This document shows, piece after piece, positions 1 to 9,442 of a stretch of 64,000 nucleotides of DNA. Origin of the DNA: Pseudomonas syringae (lineage in GTDB: Bacteria > Pseudomonadota > Gammaproteobacteria > Pseudomonadales > Pseudomonadaceae). Where the stretch lies: assembly GCF_001698815.1 (NCBI RefSeq), contig NZ_LGSI01000003.1, positions 31,007-95,006 of the forward strand, in the 5' to 3' direction. A program made the position numbers and the translations under genes. Under the pieces are notes generated by a model, which was given only the letters and a program-made list of their open reading frames with translations, searched no databases and had not been told where the DNA came from. The stretch's first letter is position 1, and every line of letters begins with the position of its first letter.

Positions 1-100
1 CTGATGCGAGGGAGATCAGCGTGAAGTTGTCCAGCAGCAGGAAGCCGATGGATTGTGGTGCACGATTCTGGGGTTGGGCCCCGGAGTTGAACGAATTCAT
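1..100 (-). CDS. gbdR: GbdR-type AraC/GlxA-family regulator, 5' end only
   Basis: Only the first 33 codons are inside the window; the gene runs off the left edge on the minus strand. The start is the ATG at 98-100, with GAGGAG about 8 bases upstream. The peptide begins MNSFNSGAQPQNRAPQSIGF and continues FLLLDNFTLISLAS, which I recognise as the N-terminus of Pseudomonas GlxA/CdhR/GbdR regulators: a DJ-1-like amidase fold followed by an AraC helix-turn-helix, the latter not visible here. GbdR activates glycine betaine catabolism and choline uptake genes in P. aeruginosa. The divergent choXWV and betIBA genes fit that identity. A paralogous GlxA-family regulator cannot be excluded from 33 residues. 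Confidence 0.72.
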   Translation of the reverse strand, partial: MNSFNSGAQPQNRAPQSIGFLLLDNFTLISLAS

Positions 101-1085
101 CACGGTATCTCCTCACACAAAGCGGTTGTTGGCCCAGGCACAGGCTCTTGTTATTGCCCCATGTTCAGCAGGGCTTTGGTAATGACAACGCAAATGCCAT
201 GCCTAAAGTTGAATGGCTATTCAATAACCCCTGAAAACGACGTCGTGATGCGTCTGTTCAGCAGCGACCTGAGTTGTCAATTCGCGACGCGGAGGATTTA
301 CAAGCCTTGCTGGCGTTGGCCGGGTGAGCAATTCGGTAGCACTTGTGAGAAGGGAGAAACGAGCTGTCGGATACGAGTGTCACTCAAAGCACGGGGTCAT
401 CAGAGCGGGGGCGATTCGGTCGATGAGGGCATGGCTTAGCGCCATGTTTCGGGGCTTTCGCGCCAAAAGGTGGCGACAATCGAGTGGGGTGTTCGATAAG
501 TGCGCAGTGTCAGGCTTCAACACTATTCACCGTGGGAGCGAGCTTGCTCGCGAAGACGCTATTTGAGGTTCGGCAAATCAGCGGAGATGCGCCGCTCGCT
601 TTCACAGGTTTGATGCCTGATGCCTTGCACATTGAACGGAATATCCAAATGGCCATCCAAAAACTGCGTGCTGCAGCTGCTACGCTGATTGCGATCCGCC
701 GATCAAATCGCATCATCAGGCTTTTTTCCGGTACGACGGCGTCTCACACCGACCCACCCATGCTCACCAACGTCGCAAATGTCGTACAGCGCCTTTGTGC
801 ACAGCTTTATGCCGGTTTTAGCCCTATTCCTGTAGGAAAAGGGCGCTTACAGCGGAGAAAAAATCCATAAGCGACGTCACCAACACTGGATGCGACCCTG
901 TATGTACTGGTTACGACGCCCCCTGTAGGCGTTTGATTTGGGCTGTTACATGATCGGTGTCGACTCGATCGCCAGCCGCAGTGAAAGAGCTTTTGCTTTA
1001 CGCCTTTTCGTTCAGCCGAAAAAACATAAATCGCGTCAGGCTTGCACAGGCTGACAGCGGGAAGAGAAACCATAGGAGTCCACCC
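101..1085. other. Intergenic region between gbdR and choX
   Basis: These 985 bases separate the divergent gbdR and choX starts. I find no convincing gene: open frames here lack ribosome binding sites and recognisable sequence. One single REP unit lies at 532-555. The rest presumably holds the gbdR and choX promoters and GbdR sites, but I could not identify these with confidence. Confidence 0.5.
532..555 (+). repeat. REP unit, GTGGGAGCGAGCTTGCTCGCGAAG type
   Basis: This is a single unpaired REP unit with an AGCTTGCT core inside an imperfect palindrome. The GTGGGAGCG head and GCGAAG tail are those of Pseudomonas REPs. It belongs to the same superfamily as the other REP units in the window but has a different stem sequence. 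Confidence 0.8.
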
Positions 1086-2033
1086 ATGAAAGGTTCAAAA
1101 TCACTGCTACTGGCTGTCGCGCTGGGTTTGCCAATGCTGGCGCAAGCAGCCGAACCGGCGCAGTGCAGTACCGTCAACTTTTCCGATGTCGGCTGGACAG
1201 ACATCACGGTCACCACCGCCGTGACCAGTGCTGTGCTTGAGTCCCTGGGCTACAAGACCAAAACCACGATGATTTCCGTGCCGGTGACTTACAAGTCCCT
1301 GGCCGACGGCAAGAACATGGACGTTTTCCTCGGCAACTGGATGCCTACCATGGAAAACGACATCAAGGCTTATCGTGACGCCGGCACTGTCGAAACCGTG
1401 CGCGCCAACCTGGAAAACGCCAAGTACACCCTGGCTGTCCCGCAAGCGCTATACGACAAAGGCCTGAAAAGCTTCGCAGATATCGCCAAATTCAAGAAAG
1501 AACTCGACGGCAAGATCTATGGCATCGAGCCAGGCAACGACGGCAACCGCCTGATCCAGAGCATGATCGACAAAGACGCATTCGGCCTCAAGGCCGCAGG
1601 CTTCAAAGTCGTGGAATCCAGCGAAGCCGGCATGTTGTCCCAGGTTGATCGCGCTTCACGTCGCGGCACCGATGTGGTGTTCCTGGGCTGGGAGCCGCAT
1701 CCGATGAACACCCGTTTCAAAATGCAGTACCTGACTGGCGGTGACGATTACTTCGGCCCGAACTTCGGCCAGGCGACCATCTACACCAATACCCGCAAAG
1801 GCTATACCCAGGAATGCAGCAACGTCGGCCAGCTGCTGAAAAACCTGTCGTTCACCCTGAACATGGAAAGCTCGCTGATGGGCAATGTTCTGGACGACAA
1901 GATGAAGCCTGACGTAGCCGCCAAGGCATGGATCAAAGCCAACCCGCAAGTGCTCGACACCTGGCTTGCCGGCGTCACCACTGTTGACGGAAAACCAGGC
2001 CTGGAGGCCGCAAAAGCCAAGCTGACGAAGTAA
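1086..2033 (+). CDS. choX: Choline ABC transporter, periplasmic choline-binding protein
   Basis: This 315-residue protein has a classic signal peptide (MKGSKSLLLAVALG...AQAA, cleaved near residue 22) and belongs to the OpuAC-type glycine betaine/choline binding family. The aromatic cage expected of ChoX is visible: Trp37 (GWTD), Trp85 (GNWMP), Tyr114 (AKYTL) and Trp202 (GWEPHP), matching in order the W/W/Y/W box known from Sinorhizobium ChoX. The start is the ATG at 1086, with AGGAG 8 bases upstream; an in-frame upstream start would bury the signal peptide. It is the first gene of choXWV and is followed by a GC-rich stem-loop. CbcX is the P. aeruginosa name for the equivalent protein. Confidence 0.9.
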   Translation: MKGSKSLLLAVALGLPMLAQAAEPAQCSTVNFSDVGWTDITVTTAVTSAVLESLGYKTKTTMISVPVTYKSLADGKNMDVFLGNWMPTMENDIKAYRDAGTVETVRANLENAKYTLAVPQALYDKGLKSFADIAKFKKELDGKIYGIEPGNDGNRLIQSMIDKDAFGLKAAGFKVVESSEAGMLSQVDRASRRGTDVVFLGWEPHPMNTRFKMQYLTGGDDYFGPNFGQATIYTNTRKGYTQECSNVGQLLKNLSFTLNMESSLMGNVLDDKMKPDVAAKAWIKANPQVLDTWLAGVTTVDGKPGLEAAKAKLTK

Positions 2034-2042
2034 TCCGACAGG

Positions 2043-2062
2043 CAGGCGGGCTTGCCCGCCTG
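2043..2062 (+). promoter_or_regulatory. Intercistronic stem-loop between choX and choW
   Basis: CAGGCGGGC and GCCCGCCTG form a perfect 9-base inverted repeat, with TT between the arms, starting 10 bases after the choX stop. No T-run follows, so a strong terminator is unlikely. Such hairpins between binding-protein and permease genes commonly stabilise the upstream message and lower downstream expression, which fits the need for excess binding protein. That role is inferred. Confidence 0.6.
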
Positions 2063-2099
2063 TTGTCCCCATTCCTCCCGCAAGCGGACAATCGAAACC

Positions 2100-2945
2100 A
2101 TGTTCACAGATCATAAAATTCCTCTTGGCGAGTACATCGCGGCCTTCGTCGAATGGCTGACCCAACACGGTGCCAGCACTTTCGATGCGATCGCGTCTAC
2201 GCTGGAAACCATGATCCACGGCCTCACGTTTTCGTTGACCTGGTTCAATCCACTTGTGTTGATCGGCGTGATTGCCTTGCTCGCGCACTTCATCCAGCGC
2301 AAATGGGGGCTGACGGTTTTCGTCATCATCTCGTTTCTGCTGATCCTGAACCTGGGTTACTGGGTCCAGACCATGGAAACCCTGGCGCAGGTGCTGTTCG
2401 CCACCTTCGTCTGTGTATTGATCGGCGTGCCGCTGGGCATCATTGCCGCCCACAAACCGATGTTCTACACCATCATGCGTCCGATTCTGGACTTGATGCA
2501 GACGGTTCCGACCTTCGTCTACCTGATTCCTACCCTGACGCTGTTCGGCCTGGGCGTTGTGCCTGGTCTGATTTCAACGGTGGTCTTCGCCATTGCCGCG
2601 CCGATCCGCCTGACGTATCTGGGTATCCGCGATGTACCCCACGAATTACTCGATGCCGGCAAAGCCTTTGGCTCATCGCGACGCCAGTTGCTGACGCGCA
2701 TCGAACTGCCTTACGCCATGCCGAGCATCGCCGCCGGCATTACCCAATGCATCATGCTTTCACTGTCGATGGTGGTAATTGCCGCACTGGTCGGCGCCGA
2801 CGGCCTGGGCAAACCCGTGGTCAACGCATTGAACACCGCTGACATCGCCCTGGGCTTCGAAGCCGGCCTGGCGATCGTGCTGCTGGCAATCATGCTCGAC
2901 CGTATCTGCAAACAACCGGACGCCAAGGTGAGGGCTGACGCATGA
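2100..2945 (+). CDS. choW: Choline ABC transporter permease
   Basis: This 281-residue inner-membrane permease resembles ProW/OpuAB/ChoW. It has several hydrophobic segments and the EAA-type cytoplasmic loop that docks on the ATPase (ELLDAGKAFGSSRRQLL, about residues 183-199). The ATG at 2100 is chosen because an earlier in-frame start at 2052 would overlap the intercistronic hairpin and add an unrelated leader. The stop overlaps the choV start (ATGA at 2942-2945), so the two are translationally coupled. Confidence 0.9.
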   Translation: MFTDHKIPLGEYIAAFVEWLTQHGASTFDAIASTLETMIHGLTFSLTWFNPLVLIGVIALLAHFIQRKWGLTVFVIISFLLILNLGYWVQTMETLAQVLFATFVCVLIGVPLGIIAAHKPMFYTIMRPILDLMQTVPTFVYLIPTLTLFGLGVVPGLISTVVFAIAAPIRLTYLGIRDVPHELLDAGKAFGSSRRQLLTRIELPYAMPSIAAGITQCIMLSLSMVVIAALVGADGLGKPVVNALNTADIALGFEAGLAIVLLAIMLDRICKQPDAKVRADA

Positions 2946-4120
2946 GCATCATCAAATTCGACAAGGTTGACGTTATCTTCTCCAAGGATCCGCGTGAGGC
3001 CCTCAAGCTGCTGGATCAAGGCCTGACGCGTGACCAGATTCTGAAAAAAACCGGCCAGATCGTCGGCGTGGAAAAAGCCAGCCTGGAAGTCCAGAAAGGT
3101 GAAATCTGCGTGCTGATGGGCTTGTCCGGCTCCGGCAAATCCAGCCTGTTGCGCTGCATCAACGGCCTCAACACCGTGAGCCGTGGCGCGCTGTACGTCG
3201 AGCATGAAGGCTCGCAGATCAACATTGCGTCCTGCACGCCCGCCGAACTGAAAATGATGCGCACCAAGCGTATCGCCATGGTCTTCCAGAAATTCGCCTT
3301 GATGCCGTGGCTGACGGTGCGCGAGAACATCAGCTTCGGCCTGGAAATGCAGGGTCGCCCGGAAAAAGAACGACGCAAGCTGGTCGATGAAAAACTCGAA
3401 CTGGTGGGCCTGACCCAATGGCGTAACAAGAAGCCCGACGAACTGTCCGGCGGCATGCAACAGCGTGTCGGCCTGGCCCGAGCGCTGGCCATGGACGCTG
3501 ACATTCTGCTGATGGACGAACCTTTCTCCGCCCTCGACCCGCTGATCCGCCAAGGCCTGCAAGACGAACTGCTGGAATTGCAGAACAAGCTGAGCAAGAC
3601 CATCGTGTTCGTCAGTCACGACCTTGATGAAGCCCTCAAGCTCGGCAGCCGAATCGCGATCATGAAAGATGGGCGCATCGTGCAGTACAGCGTGCCGGAA
3701 GAAATCGTCCTTAACCCGGCCGATGACTATGTGCGCACCTTCGTCGCCCACACCAATCCGCTCAATGTGCTGTGCGGTCGCAGCCTGATGCGCACGCTGG
3801 ACAATTGCACCAAGGTCAACGGCTCGGTCTGCCTCGATCCGGGTGTCGATTCCTGGCTCGATCTGGCCGAGGGCAACACCATCAAAGGTGCGCGCCAGGG
3901 TGCCGGTCAGCTTGACCTGCAGAACTGGGCTCCGGGCCAGCCAATGGACACCCTCAACCGCCGCCCGACTCTGGTCGACTCCAACATCGGCATGCGCGAC
4001 GCTCTGCAAATCCGCTACCAGACCGGCAACAAGCTGGTGCTGCAGGAGGGCAATCAAGTGGTCGGCATCCTGGGCGACAGCGAGCTGTATCACGCGCTTT
4101 TGGGCAAAAACCTCGGTTAA
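2942..4120 (+). CDS. choV: Choline ABC transporter ATP-binding protein
   Basis: This 392-residue ATPase belongs to the ProV/OpuAA/ChoV group. The Walker A motif GLSGSGKSS is at residues 60-68, followed by the signature LSGGMQQR and the Walker B region LLMDEPFSALDP. The long N-terminal segment before Walker A is characteristic of quaternary-amine importers. The region after residue 280 resembles a degenerate CBS-like tail rather than two clear CBS repeats. It is coupled to choW by a 4-base overlap and completes the choline uptake system feeding BetA and BetB. Confidence 0.92.
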   Translation: MSIIKFDKVDVIFSKDPREALKLLDQGLTRDQILKKTGQIVGVEKASLEVQKGEICVLMGLSGSGKSSLLRCINGLNTVSRGALYVEHEGSQINIASCTPAELKMMRTKRIAMVFQKFALMPWLTVRENISFGLEMQGRPEKERRKLVDEKLELVGLTQWRNKKPDELSGGMQQRVGLARALAMDADILLMDEPFSALDPLIRQGLQDELLELQNKLSKTIVFVSHDLDEALKLGSRIAIMKDGRIVQYSVPEEIVLNPADDYVRTFVAHTNPLNVLCGRSLMRTLDNCTKVNGSVCLDPGVDSWLDLAEGNTIKGARQGAGQLDLQNWAPGQPMDTLNRRPTLVDSNIGMRDALQIRYQTGNKLVLQEGNQVVGILGDSELYHALLGKNLG

Positions 4121-4131
4121 GCGCAGCACCG

Positions 4132-4251
4132 CGCTCGCGGCTAAAGCCGCTCCTACGGATCGCACGAGGCCCGTAGGACCGGCTTTAGCCGGGAGGGCGT
4201 TCTGACAGATAAACGCGGCTGAATACCTCGCGGCTAGAACCGCGCCTACTA
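4132..4251. repeat. Three REP units between choV and betI
   Basis: A CGCGGCTAAAGCCGC unit (4132-4158) faces a CCGGCTTTAGCCGG unit (4171-4197). A decayed third copy (CTCGCGGCTAGAACCGCG, 4228-4245) follows. The two intact units are inverted relative to each other yet belong to different stem families. The cluster separates the transporter operon from betI. Confidence 0.85.
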
Positions 4252-4295
4252 TCCGCTCACTGATTTTCATCTCTTTCCGCACGCCTCTCTTTTTT

Positions 4296-4330
4296 TATTG
4301 ATTGAACGTTCAATAAAAAATCTTTAGACT
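4296..4330 (+). promoter_or_regulatory. BetI operator overlapping the betIBA promoter
   Basis: ATTGAACGTTCAAT (4301-4314) is a perfect 14-base palindrome, nested with a second dyad TATTG (4296-4300)/CAATA (4311-4315). This closely matches the known BetI operator of bet operons. A promoter can be drawn through it: -35 TTGAAC (4303-4308), 16-base spacer, -10 TAGACT (4325-4330), 55 bases before betI. The operator would cover the -35, consistent with choline-relieved repression. Confidence 0.78.
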
Positions 4331-4384
4331 GGCCAAGCCTTTTCGGCACTGCGATCAGTCCGGCGAACCAGGAGATTTAACGAT

Positions 4385-4978
4385 ATGCCCAAGGTCGGTA
4401 TGCAACCCATTCGACGTCAACAGCTGATCCAGGCCACGCTCACCGCGGTCGATCAGGTTGGAATGGGCGACGCCAGTATCGCGTTGATCGCCCGTCTGGC
4501 GGGCGTCTCCAACGGCATCATCAGCCATTACTTTCAGGACAAGAACGGCCTGATCGCAGCCACCATGCGGCATCTGATGAACGCCTTGATCGCCAATGTC
4601 AGCGAACGCCGACAGGCGCTGACCGATGACAGCCCACGGGCGCATCTGCAAGTGATCATCGAGGGCAACTTCGACGCCAGCCAGGTCAACGGCCCGGCAA
4701 TGAAAACCTGGCTGGCCTTTTGGGCCAGCAGCATGCACCAGCCGTCTTTGCACAGGTTGCAGCGGATCAACGATCACCGCCTGTATTCGAACCTGTGCTG
4801 TCAGTTCCGCCGCGTCTTGCCGCTGGAGCAAGCGCGTAGCGCAGCCCGCGGCCTGGCGGCCCTGATCGACGGCTTATGGTTGCGCGGCGCGCTGTCAGGC
4901 GATGCCTTCGACACCGAACAAGCGCAACAGATCGCGTACGAATATATGGATTTTCAACTGGCGAAATCGGTGAGCTGA
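4385..4978 (+). CDS. betI: Choline-responsive TetR-family repressor BetI
   Basis: This 197-residue TetR-family protein opens with [20 protein letters not shown] and carries the helix-turn-helix [21 protein letters not shown] (about residues 33-53), a characteristic BetI sequence. The length matches BetI from other proteobacteria. It represses its own operon, and choline relieves the repression. The ATG at 4385 follows AGGAG by 11 bases. An operator palindrome lies 70 bases upstream, and betB begins 70 bases downstream on the same strand. Confidence 0.93.
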   Translation: MPKVGMQPIRRQQLIQATLTAVDQVGMGDASIALIARLAGVSNGIISHYFQDKNGLIAATMRHLMNALIANVSERRQALTDDSPRAHLQVIIEGNFDASQVNGPAMKTWLAFWASSMHQPSLHRLQRINDHRLYSNLCCQFRRVLPLEQARSAARGLAALIDGLWLRGALSGDAFDTEQAQQIAYEYMDFQLAKSVS

Positions 4979-5047
4979 AGCCCTGTAGCGGCCACTCACC
5001 CACCTGACATCAGTCATCGCCACCACTCAAGAATTTGCGAGGACTTT

Positions 5048-6520
5048 ATGGCCCGTTTCGAACAGCAAAAACTCTACATCGACGGCGGCTACGTGAACGC
5101 CAGCAGCGACGCGACATTCGACTCCATCAACCCGGCGAACGGCGAAGTCCTGGCGCAAGTCCAGCGCGCCACCAAAGATGACGTCGAACGCGCCGTAGTC
5201 AGCGCCGAGAAAGGCCAGAAAATCTGGGCCGCCATGACCGCCATGGAGCGTTCGCGCATCCTGCGTCGCGCCGTGGACATCCTGCGTGAACGCAACGATG
5301 AACTCGCCGCGCTGGAAACCCTGGACACCGGCAAATCCATTTCCGAAACCAAATACGTCGACATCGTGACCGGCGCCGACGTGCTGGAGTATTACGCAGG
5401 CCTGGTGCCCGCCATCGAAGGCGAGCAAATCCCGCTGCGCACTTCTTCCTTCGTCTACACCCGCCGCGAGCCGCTGGGCGTGGTTGCCGGTATCGGCGCG
5501 TGGAACTACCCGATCCAGATCGCCCTGTGGAAATCCGCACCGGCGCTGGCGGCGGGCAACGCAATGATCTTCAAGCCCAGCGAAGTCACTTCGCTGACCA
5601 CCTTGAAACTGGCGGAAATCTACACCGCCGCTGGCGTACCGGATGGCGTGTTCAACGTGCTGACCGGCAGCGGCCGTGAAGTCGGCACCTGGCTGACCGA
5701 GCACCCGCGCATCGAGAAAATCTCGTTCACCGGCGGTACCGACACTGGCAAAAAAGTCATGGCCAGCGCGTCGAGCTCGTCGCTCAAAGACGTGACCATG
5801 GAACTGGGTGGCAAGTCGCCGCTGATCATCTTCGACGACGCCGATCTGGATCGTGCCGCCGACATCGCGATGATGGCCAACTTCTACAGCTCCGGTCAGG
5901 TTTGCACCAACGGCACTCGCGTCTTCGTGCCCAACTCGCTGAAAACCGCGTTCGAAGCCAAGATCGTCGAGCGTGTGAAGCGCATTCGTGTCGGCAATCC
6001 TGAAGACGCCAACACCAACTTCGGCCCGCTGGTCAGCTTCGCCCACATGGAAAGCGTGCTGGGCTACATCGCCTCCGGCAAAGAGCAAGGCGCGCGCCTG
6101 CTGTGTGGCGGCGAGCGACTGACCGAAGGTGAATTCGCCAAAGGCGCTTTCGTCGCGGCCACGGTGTTCACCGATTGCACTGACGACATGAAAATCGTCC
6201 GTGAAGAAATCTTCGGCCCGGTGATGAGCATCCTCGGTTACGACACCGAAGAAGAAGTCATCCGCCGCGCCAACGACACCGAGTTTGGCCTGGCCGCCGG
6301 TATCGTCACCAAAGACCTGAACCGCGCCCACCGCGTGATTCACCAGCTCGAAGCCGGCATCTGCTGGATCAACGCCTGGGGCGAATCGGCGGCAGAAATG
6401 CCGGTCGGCGGCTACAAGCAATCGGGCGTGGGCCGTGAAAACGGCATCAGCTCCCTGGCGCAGTACACGCGGATCAAGTCGGTGCAGGTTGAACTTGGGG
6501 ATTACGCGTCGGTGTTTTGA
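5048..6520 (+). CDS. betB: Betaine aldehyde dehydrogenase
   Basis: This 490-residue NAD(P)-dependent aldehyde dehydrogenase, the same length as E. coli BetB, oxidises betaine aldehyde to glycine betaine in the cytoplasm. Visible motifs are the cofactor-domain [21 protein letters not shown] region, the ELGGKSP block carrying the catalytic Glu, and GQVCTNGTR with the nucleophilic Cys. The start follows GAGGA by 6 bases. It lies in betI-betB-betA, the usual Pseudomonas order. Confidence 0.95.
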   Translation: MARFEQQKLYIDGGYVNASSDATFDSINPANGEVLAQVQRATKDDVERAVVSAEKGQKIWAAMTAMERSRILRRAVDILRERNDELAALETLDTGKSISETKYVDIVTGADVLEYYAGLVPAIEGEQIPLRTSSFVYTRREPLGVVAGIGAWNYPIQIALWKSAPALAAGNAMIFKPSEVTSLTTLKLAEIYTAAGVPDGVFNVLTGSGREVGTWLTEHPRIEKISFTGGTDTGKKVMASASSSSLKDVTMELGGKSPLIIFDDADLDRAADIAMMANFYSSGQVCTNGTRVFVPNSLKTAFEAKIVERVKRIRVGNPEDANTNFGPLVSFAHMESVLGYIASGKEQGARLLCGGERLTEGEFAKGAFVAATVFTDCTDDMKIVREEIFGPVMSILGYDTEEEVIRRANDTEFGLAAGIVTKDLNRAHRVIHQLEAGICWINAWGESAAEMPVGGYKQSGVGRENGISSLAQYTRIKSVQVELGDYASVF

Positions 6521-6546
6521 TCAGGGATCTGATGATCCCATTGGCG

Positions 6547-6615
6547 CCCTCGCGGCTGAAGCCGCTCCTACGGACCTGATGCATCGTCGTAGGAGCGGAT
6601 TTATCCGCGAGGAGG
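6547..6615. repeat. Inverted pair of REP units between betB and betA
   Basis: CGCGGCTGAAGCCGCTCC (from about 6550) faces GTAGGAGCGGATTTATCCGCGAGG (from 6589). The two stems differ (GGCTGAAGCC versus GGATTTATCC), so this pair joins two REP subfamilies. It lies inside the bet operon and may affect betA message levels. Confidence 0.82.
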
Positions 6616-6704
6616 CCTCCAGGCACGCGCACGTGCATGGAGTGCAAGGGGTCGAGTGAGCAAATCATTCCCCCGCTTCAACTATTTTCAAAGAGGGTGC
6701 AGTA

Positions 6705-8408
6705 ATGTCCCAGGAATTCGATTACATCATCATCGGCGCAGGTTCGGCCGGTAATACCCTGGCAGCCCGTCTCACCGAAGACGCAGGCGTCACCGTTTTG
6801 CTGCTTGAAGCAGGCGGCCCGGACTATCGTCTGGATTTCCGCACACAAATGCCCGCCGCACTGGCATTCCCGCTGCAAGGCCGTCGCTACAACTGGGCCT
6901 ACGAAACCGATCCAGAACCGCACATGAACGGCCGCCGTATGGAATGCGGTCGTGGCAAAGGTCTGGGCGGTTCGTCACTGATCAACGGCATGTGCTACAT
7001 CCGTGGCAATGCGATGGACTACGACGGCTGGGCGAAAAATCCGGGGCTGGAAGACTGGAGCTACCTGGATTGCCTGCCGTATTTCCGTAAGGCGGAAAGC
7101 CGCGACATCGGCGCCAACGATTATCACGGCGGCGATGGCCCGGTCAGCGTGACCACGCCGAAAGCGGGCAACAACCCGCTGTTCCACGCCATGGTTGAAG
7201 CGGGCGTGCAAGCCGGTTATCCGCGCACCGAGGACCTCAACGGTTATCAGCAGGAAGGTTTCGGCCCGATGGACCGCACCGTGACGCCCAAGGGTCGTCG
7301 CGCCAGCACCGCTCGCGGTTATCTGGACGAGGCGAAAAAGCGTCCGACGCTGACCATCGTCACCCACGCCCTCACCGACCGCATCCTGTTCGAAGCCAAG
7401 CGCGCGGTTGGCGTGACTTATCTGGTGGGCGACAACGACGCACGCGTCGAAGCCCGTGCGCGCAAGGAAGTCCTGCTGTGTGGCGGCGCCATCGCTTCGC
7501 CGCAGATCCTGCAGCGTTCCGGCGTGGGTCCGGCCGACGTGTTGAACAAGCTCGATGTGCCGGTGGTTCACGATCTGCCCGGCGTTGGCCAGAATCTTCA
7601 GGACCACCTGGAGATGTACCTGCAGTACGCTTGCACCCAGCCGGTTTCCCTGTATCCATCGCTGCTGTGGTGGAACCAGCCAGCAATCGGCGCCGAATGG
7701 ATGTTCCTCGGTACAGGCATTGGTGCGAGCAATCAGTTCGAAGCGGGCGGTTTCATCCGTTCCAGCGAAGCCTTCGAATGGCCGAACATTCAGTACCACT
7801 TCCTGCCGGTCGCGATTAACTACAACGGCAGCAATGGGGTGAAAGAGCATGGCTTCCAGGCCCACGTGGGTTCGATGCGCTCGCCCAGCCGTGGCCGGGT
7901 GCAGATCCAATCCAAGAATCCCCGGGAGTACCCGAGCATTCTTTTCAACTACATGGCCTCCGAGCAGGACTGGCAGGAATTCCGCGACGGCATCCGCCTG
8001 ACCCGGGAAATCATGCAGCAACCGGCGCTCGACCCTTACCGTGGCCGCGAAATCAGCCCCGGTATTGAGGTGCAGTCCGATGAAGATCTGGACAAGTTCG
8101 TGCGTGATCACGCCGAAACCGCGTTCCATCCTTCCTGCTCGTGCAAGATGGGCACCGATGAGATGGCGGTGGTTGATGGCGAAGGTCGCGTGCATGGCCT
8201 GCAAGGCCTGCGCGTAGTCGATGCGTCTATCATGCCGTTGATCACCACCGGCAACCTCAACGCGCCAACGATCATGATCGCCGAGAAAATCGCCGACAAG
8301 ATCCGTGGCCGCGCCCCGCTGCCACGCAGCACCGCCGATTACTTCGTCGCAGGCGACAAGCCAGCACGCGGCAAGCCAGCACGGGAAGTGAGCCGTACGG
8401 CGCTGTAA
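6705..8408 (+). CDS. betA: Choline dehydrogenase
   Basis: This 567-residue GMC-family FAD oxidoreductase oxidises choline to betaine aldehyde at the inner membrane. The N-terminal dinucleotide motif [16 protein letters not shown] is followed by the GMC signature [14 protein letters not shown]. Near the C-terminus are [13 protein letters not shown], carrying the active-site His, and [13 protein letters not shown]. The C-terminal tail is Lys/Arg/Ala-rich and variable in the family. It is the last gene of betIBA and is followed by an inverted REP pair. Confidence 0.94.
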   Translation: MSQEFDYIIIGAGSAGNTLAARLTEDAGVTVLLLEAGGPDYRLDFRTQMPAALAFPLQGRRYNWAYETDPEPHMNGRRMECGRGKGLGGSSLINGMCYIRGNAMDYDGWAKNPGLEDWSYLDCLPYFRKAESRDIGANDYHGGDGPVSVTTPKAGNNPLFHAMVEAGVQAGYPRTEDLNGYQQEGFGPMDRTVTPKGRRASTARGYLDEAKKRPTLTIVTHALTDRILFEAKRAVGVTYLVGDNDARVEARARKEVLLCGGAIASPQILQRSGVGPADVLNKLDVPVVHDLPGVGQNLQDHLEMYLQYACTQPVSLYPSLLWWNQPAIGAEWMFLGTGIGASNQFEAGGFIRSSEAFEWPNIQYHFLPVAINYNGSNGVKEHGFQAHVGSMRSPSRGRVQIQSKNPREYPSILFNYMASEQDWQEFRDGIRLTREIMQQPALDPYRGREISPGIEVQSDEDLDKFVRDHAETAFHPSCSCKMGTDEMAVVDGEGRVHGLQGLRVVDASIMPLITTGNLNAPTIMIAEKIADKIRGRAPLPRSTADYFVAGDKPARGKPAREVSRTAL

Positions 8409-8419
8409 CTGCGTCACGC

Positions 8420-8482
8420 CCCTCCCGGCTAAAGCCGGTCCTACGATGCGTGTAGCCGTAGGACCGGCTTTAGCCGGGAGAG
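8420..8482. repeat. Inverted REP pair downstream of betA
   Basis: CTCCCGGCTAAAGCCGG faces CCGGCTTTAGCCGGGAG, giving a perfectly symmetrical pair 11 bases after the betA stop. It is well placed to end or protect the bet transcript. Confidence 0.87.
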
Positions 8483-8624
8483 ATTCATTTCGAACACCGC
8501 AAATCCCATCTGCATCCGCCGCGCTTGATCCCGACATGGCCACCGGCCTAATCTAGCGCTACGCAAACGATCAACCCCCCGCAACAATCGACAAGCCGGC
8601 AATGACTGGCCACGAGGCTTACAC

Positions 8625-9320
8625 ATGTTTGATGTAGTTTCTTCGAGCAAATGGCCCACCGGATACCTGATCAACCCCAACGCCGAGCCGCTGGACCCGC
8701 AATGGCTGACCGCCTTCAGCAAGATTCCTGCTGCCGCCGTCAGTGACTGCCTGGGCCGCAACGTGGGCGGACTGGGTCTGAAAGCGTTTCATGGCAACGC
8801 TCCGATGCTCGGCAGCGCGCTGACGGTGCGTGTGCGCCCCGGCGACAACCTGATGATCCTCAAGGCGATGCAGATGGCGCGTCCCGGCGACGTGCTGGTC
8901 ATCGACGGCAGCGCCGACCTGACCCGCGCCGTGTTCGGCGGCATCATGCGCGCCATGGCCCTCAAGGCCGGAATCGTCGGCGTGGTGATCAACGGCGCCC
9001 TGCGCGACCTGGACGAATGGCAAACCGGCGAACTGCCCGCTTATGCCATCGGCGGCGTGCATCGCGGGCCGAGCACTGACGGCGGCGGCGAGATCAACGT
9101 ACCGATCTCTTGCGCTGGCATGCTGGTCATGCCCGGCGACCTGATGATTGGCGACGGCGACGGCGTGGTTGCCGCTGCCCGCGCTGAATTGCCGGAATTG
9201 CTGGTGCGCTGCCACGATCTGCTGGCACGGGAAAAAGCCACCCTCGCCGCCATCGAAGCCGGCACGCTGGACCCGGATCGTTTCGACGCGATCCTGCGCA
9301 GCAAAGGTTGCCCGGTTTAA
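8625..9320 (+). CDS. RraA-fold family protein (possible HMG-type aldolase)
   Basis: This 231-residue protein belongs to the RraA/4-hydroxy-4-methyl-2-oxoglutarate aldolase superfamily. The family framework is visible: an N-terminal AAVSDCLGR, a central PGDVLVIDGSADLTRAVFG glycine-rich stretch, and NGALRDLDE carrying the Arg-Asp pair that binds substrate and metal in the aldolases. It is longer than true RraA (about 160 residues), so RNase E inhibition is unlikely and a small-molecule lyase is the better guess. It is flanked by REP pairs on both sides, so its link to bet or the TldD-like genes is uncertain. Confidence 0.72.
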   Translation: MFDVVSSSKWPTGYLINPNAEPLDPQWLTAFSKIPAAAVSDCLGRNVGGLGLKAFHGNAPMLGSALTVRVRPGDNLMILKAMQMARPGDVLVIDGSADLTRAVFGGIMRAMALKAGIVGVVINGALRDLDEWQTGELPAYAIGGVHRGPSTDGGGEINVPISCAGMLVMPGDLMIGDGDGVVAAARAELPELLVRCHDLLAREKATLAAIEAGTLDPDRFDAILRSKGCPV

Positions 9321-9340
9321 GCCAGAAACATCGTGTTGCT

Positions 9341-9407
9341 CCGCTCGCGGCTGAAGCCGCTCCTACGCATAAAGCCTGACCCGTAGGAGCGGCTTTAGCC
9401 GCAAGAA
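9341..9407. repeat. Inverted REP pair before the TldD-like gene
   Basis: CGCGGCTGAAGCCGCTCCTACG faces CCGTAGGAGCGGCTTTAGCCGC. Both carry the GCGGC stem variant, one with a TGAA core and one with TTTA. The pair sits 35 bases upstream of the next start codon. Confidence 0.85.
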
Positions 9408-9442
9408 CTTCCCCGCAATACTCCGATAGAGGCCACCCCTGC

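Noticed and set aside
53..870. Short plus-strand frames in the gbdR-choX gap
   Set aside because: No ribosome binding sites, no recognisable sequence, overlapping in several frames, and one crosses a REP unit.
2711..4282. Long open frame on the minus strand opposite choV (523 codons)
   Set aside because: It is a shadow frame in high-GC DNA; choV on the plus strand has complete ABC motifs, and the antisense peptide has no recognisable sequence or ribosome binding site.
5027..6421. Minus-strand frame of 464 codons opposite betB
   Set aside because: The betB frame has all ALDH motifs, and the antisense product is a compositional artefact.
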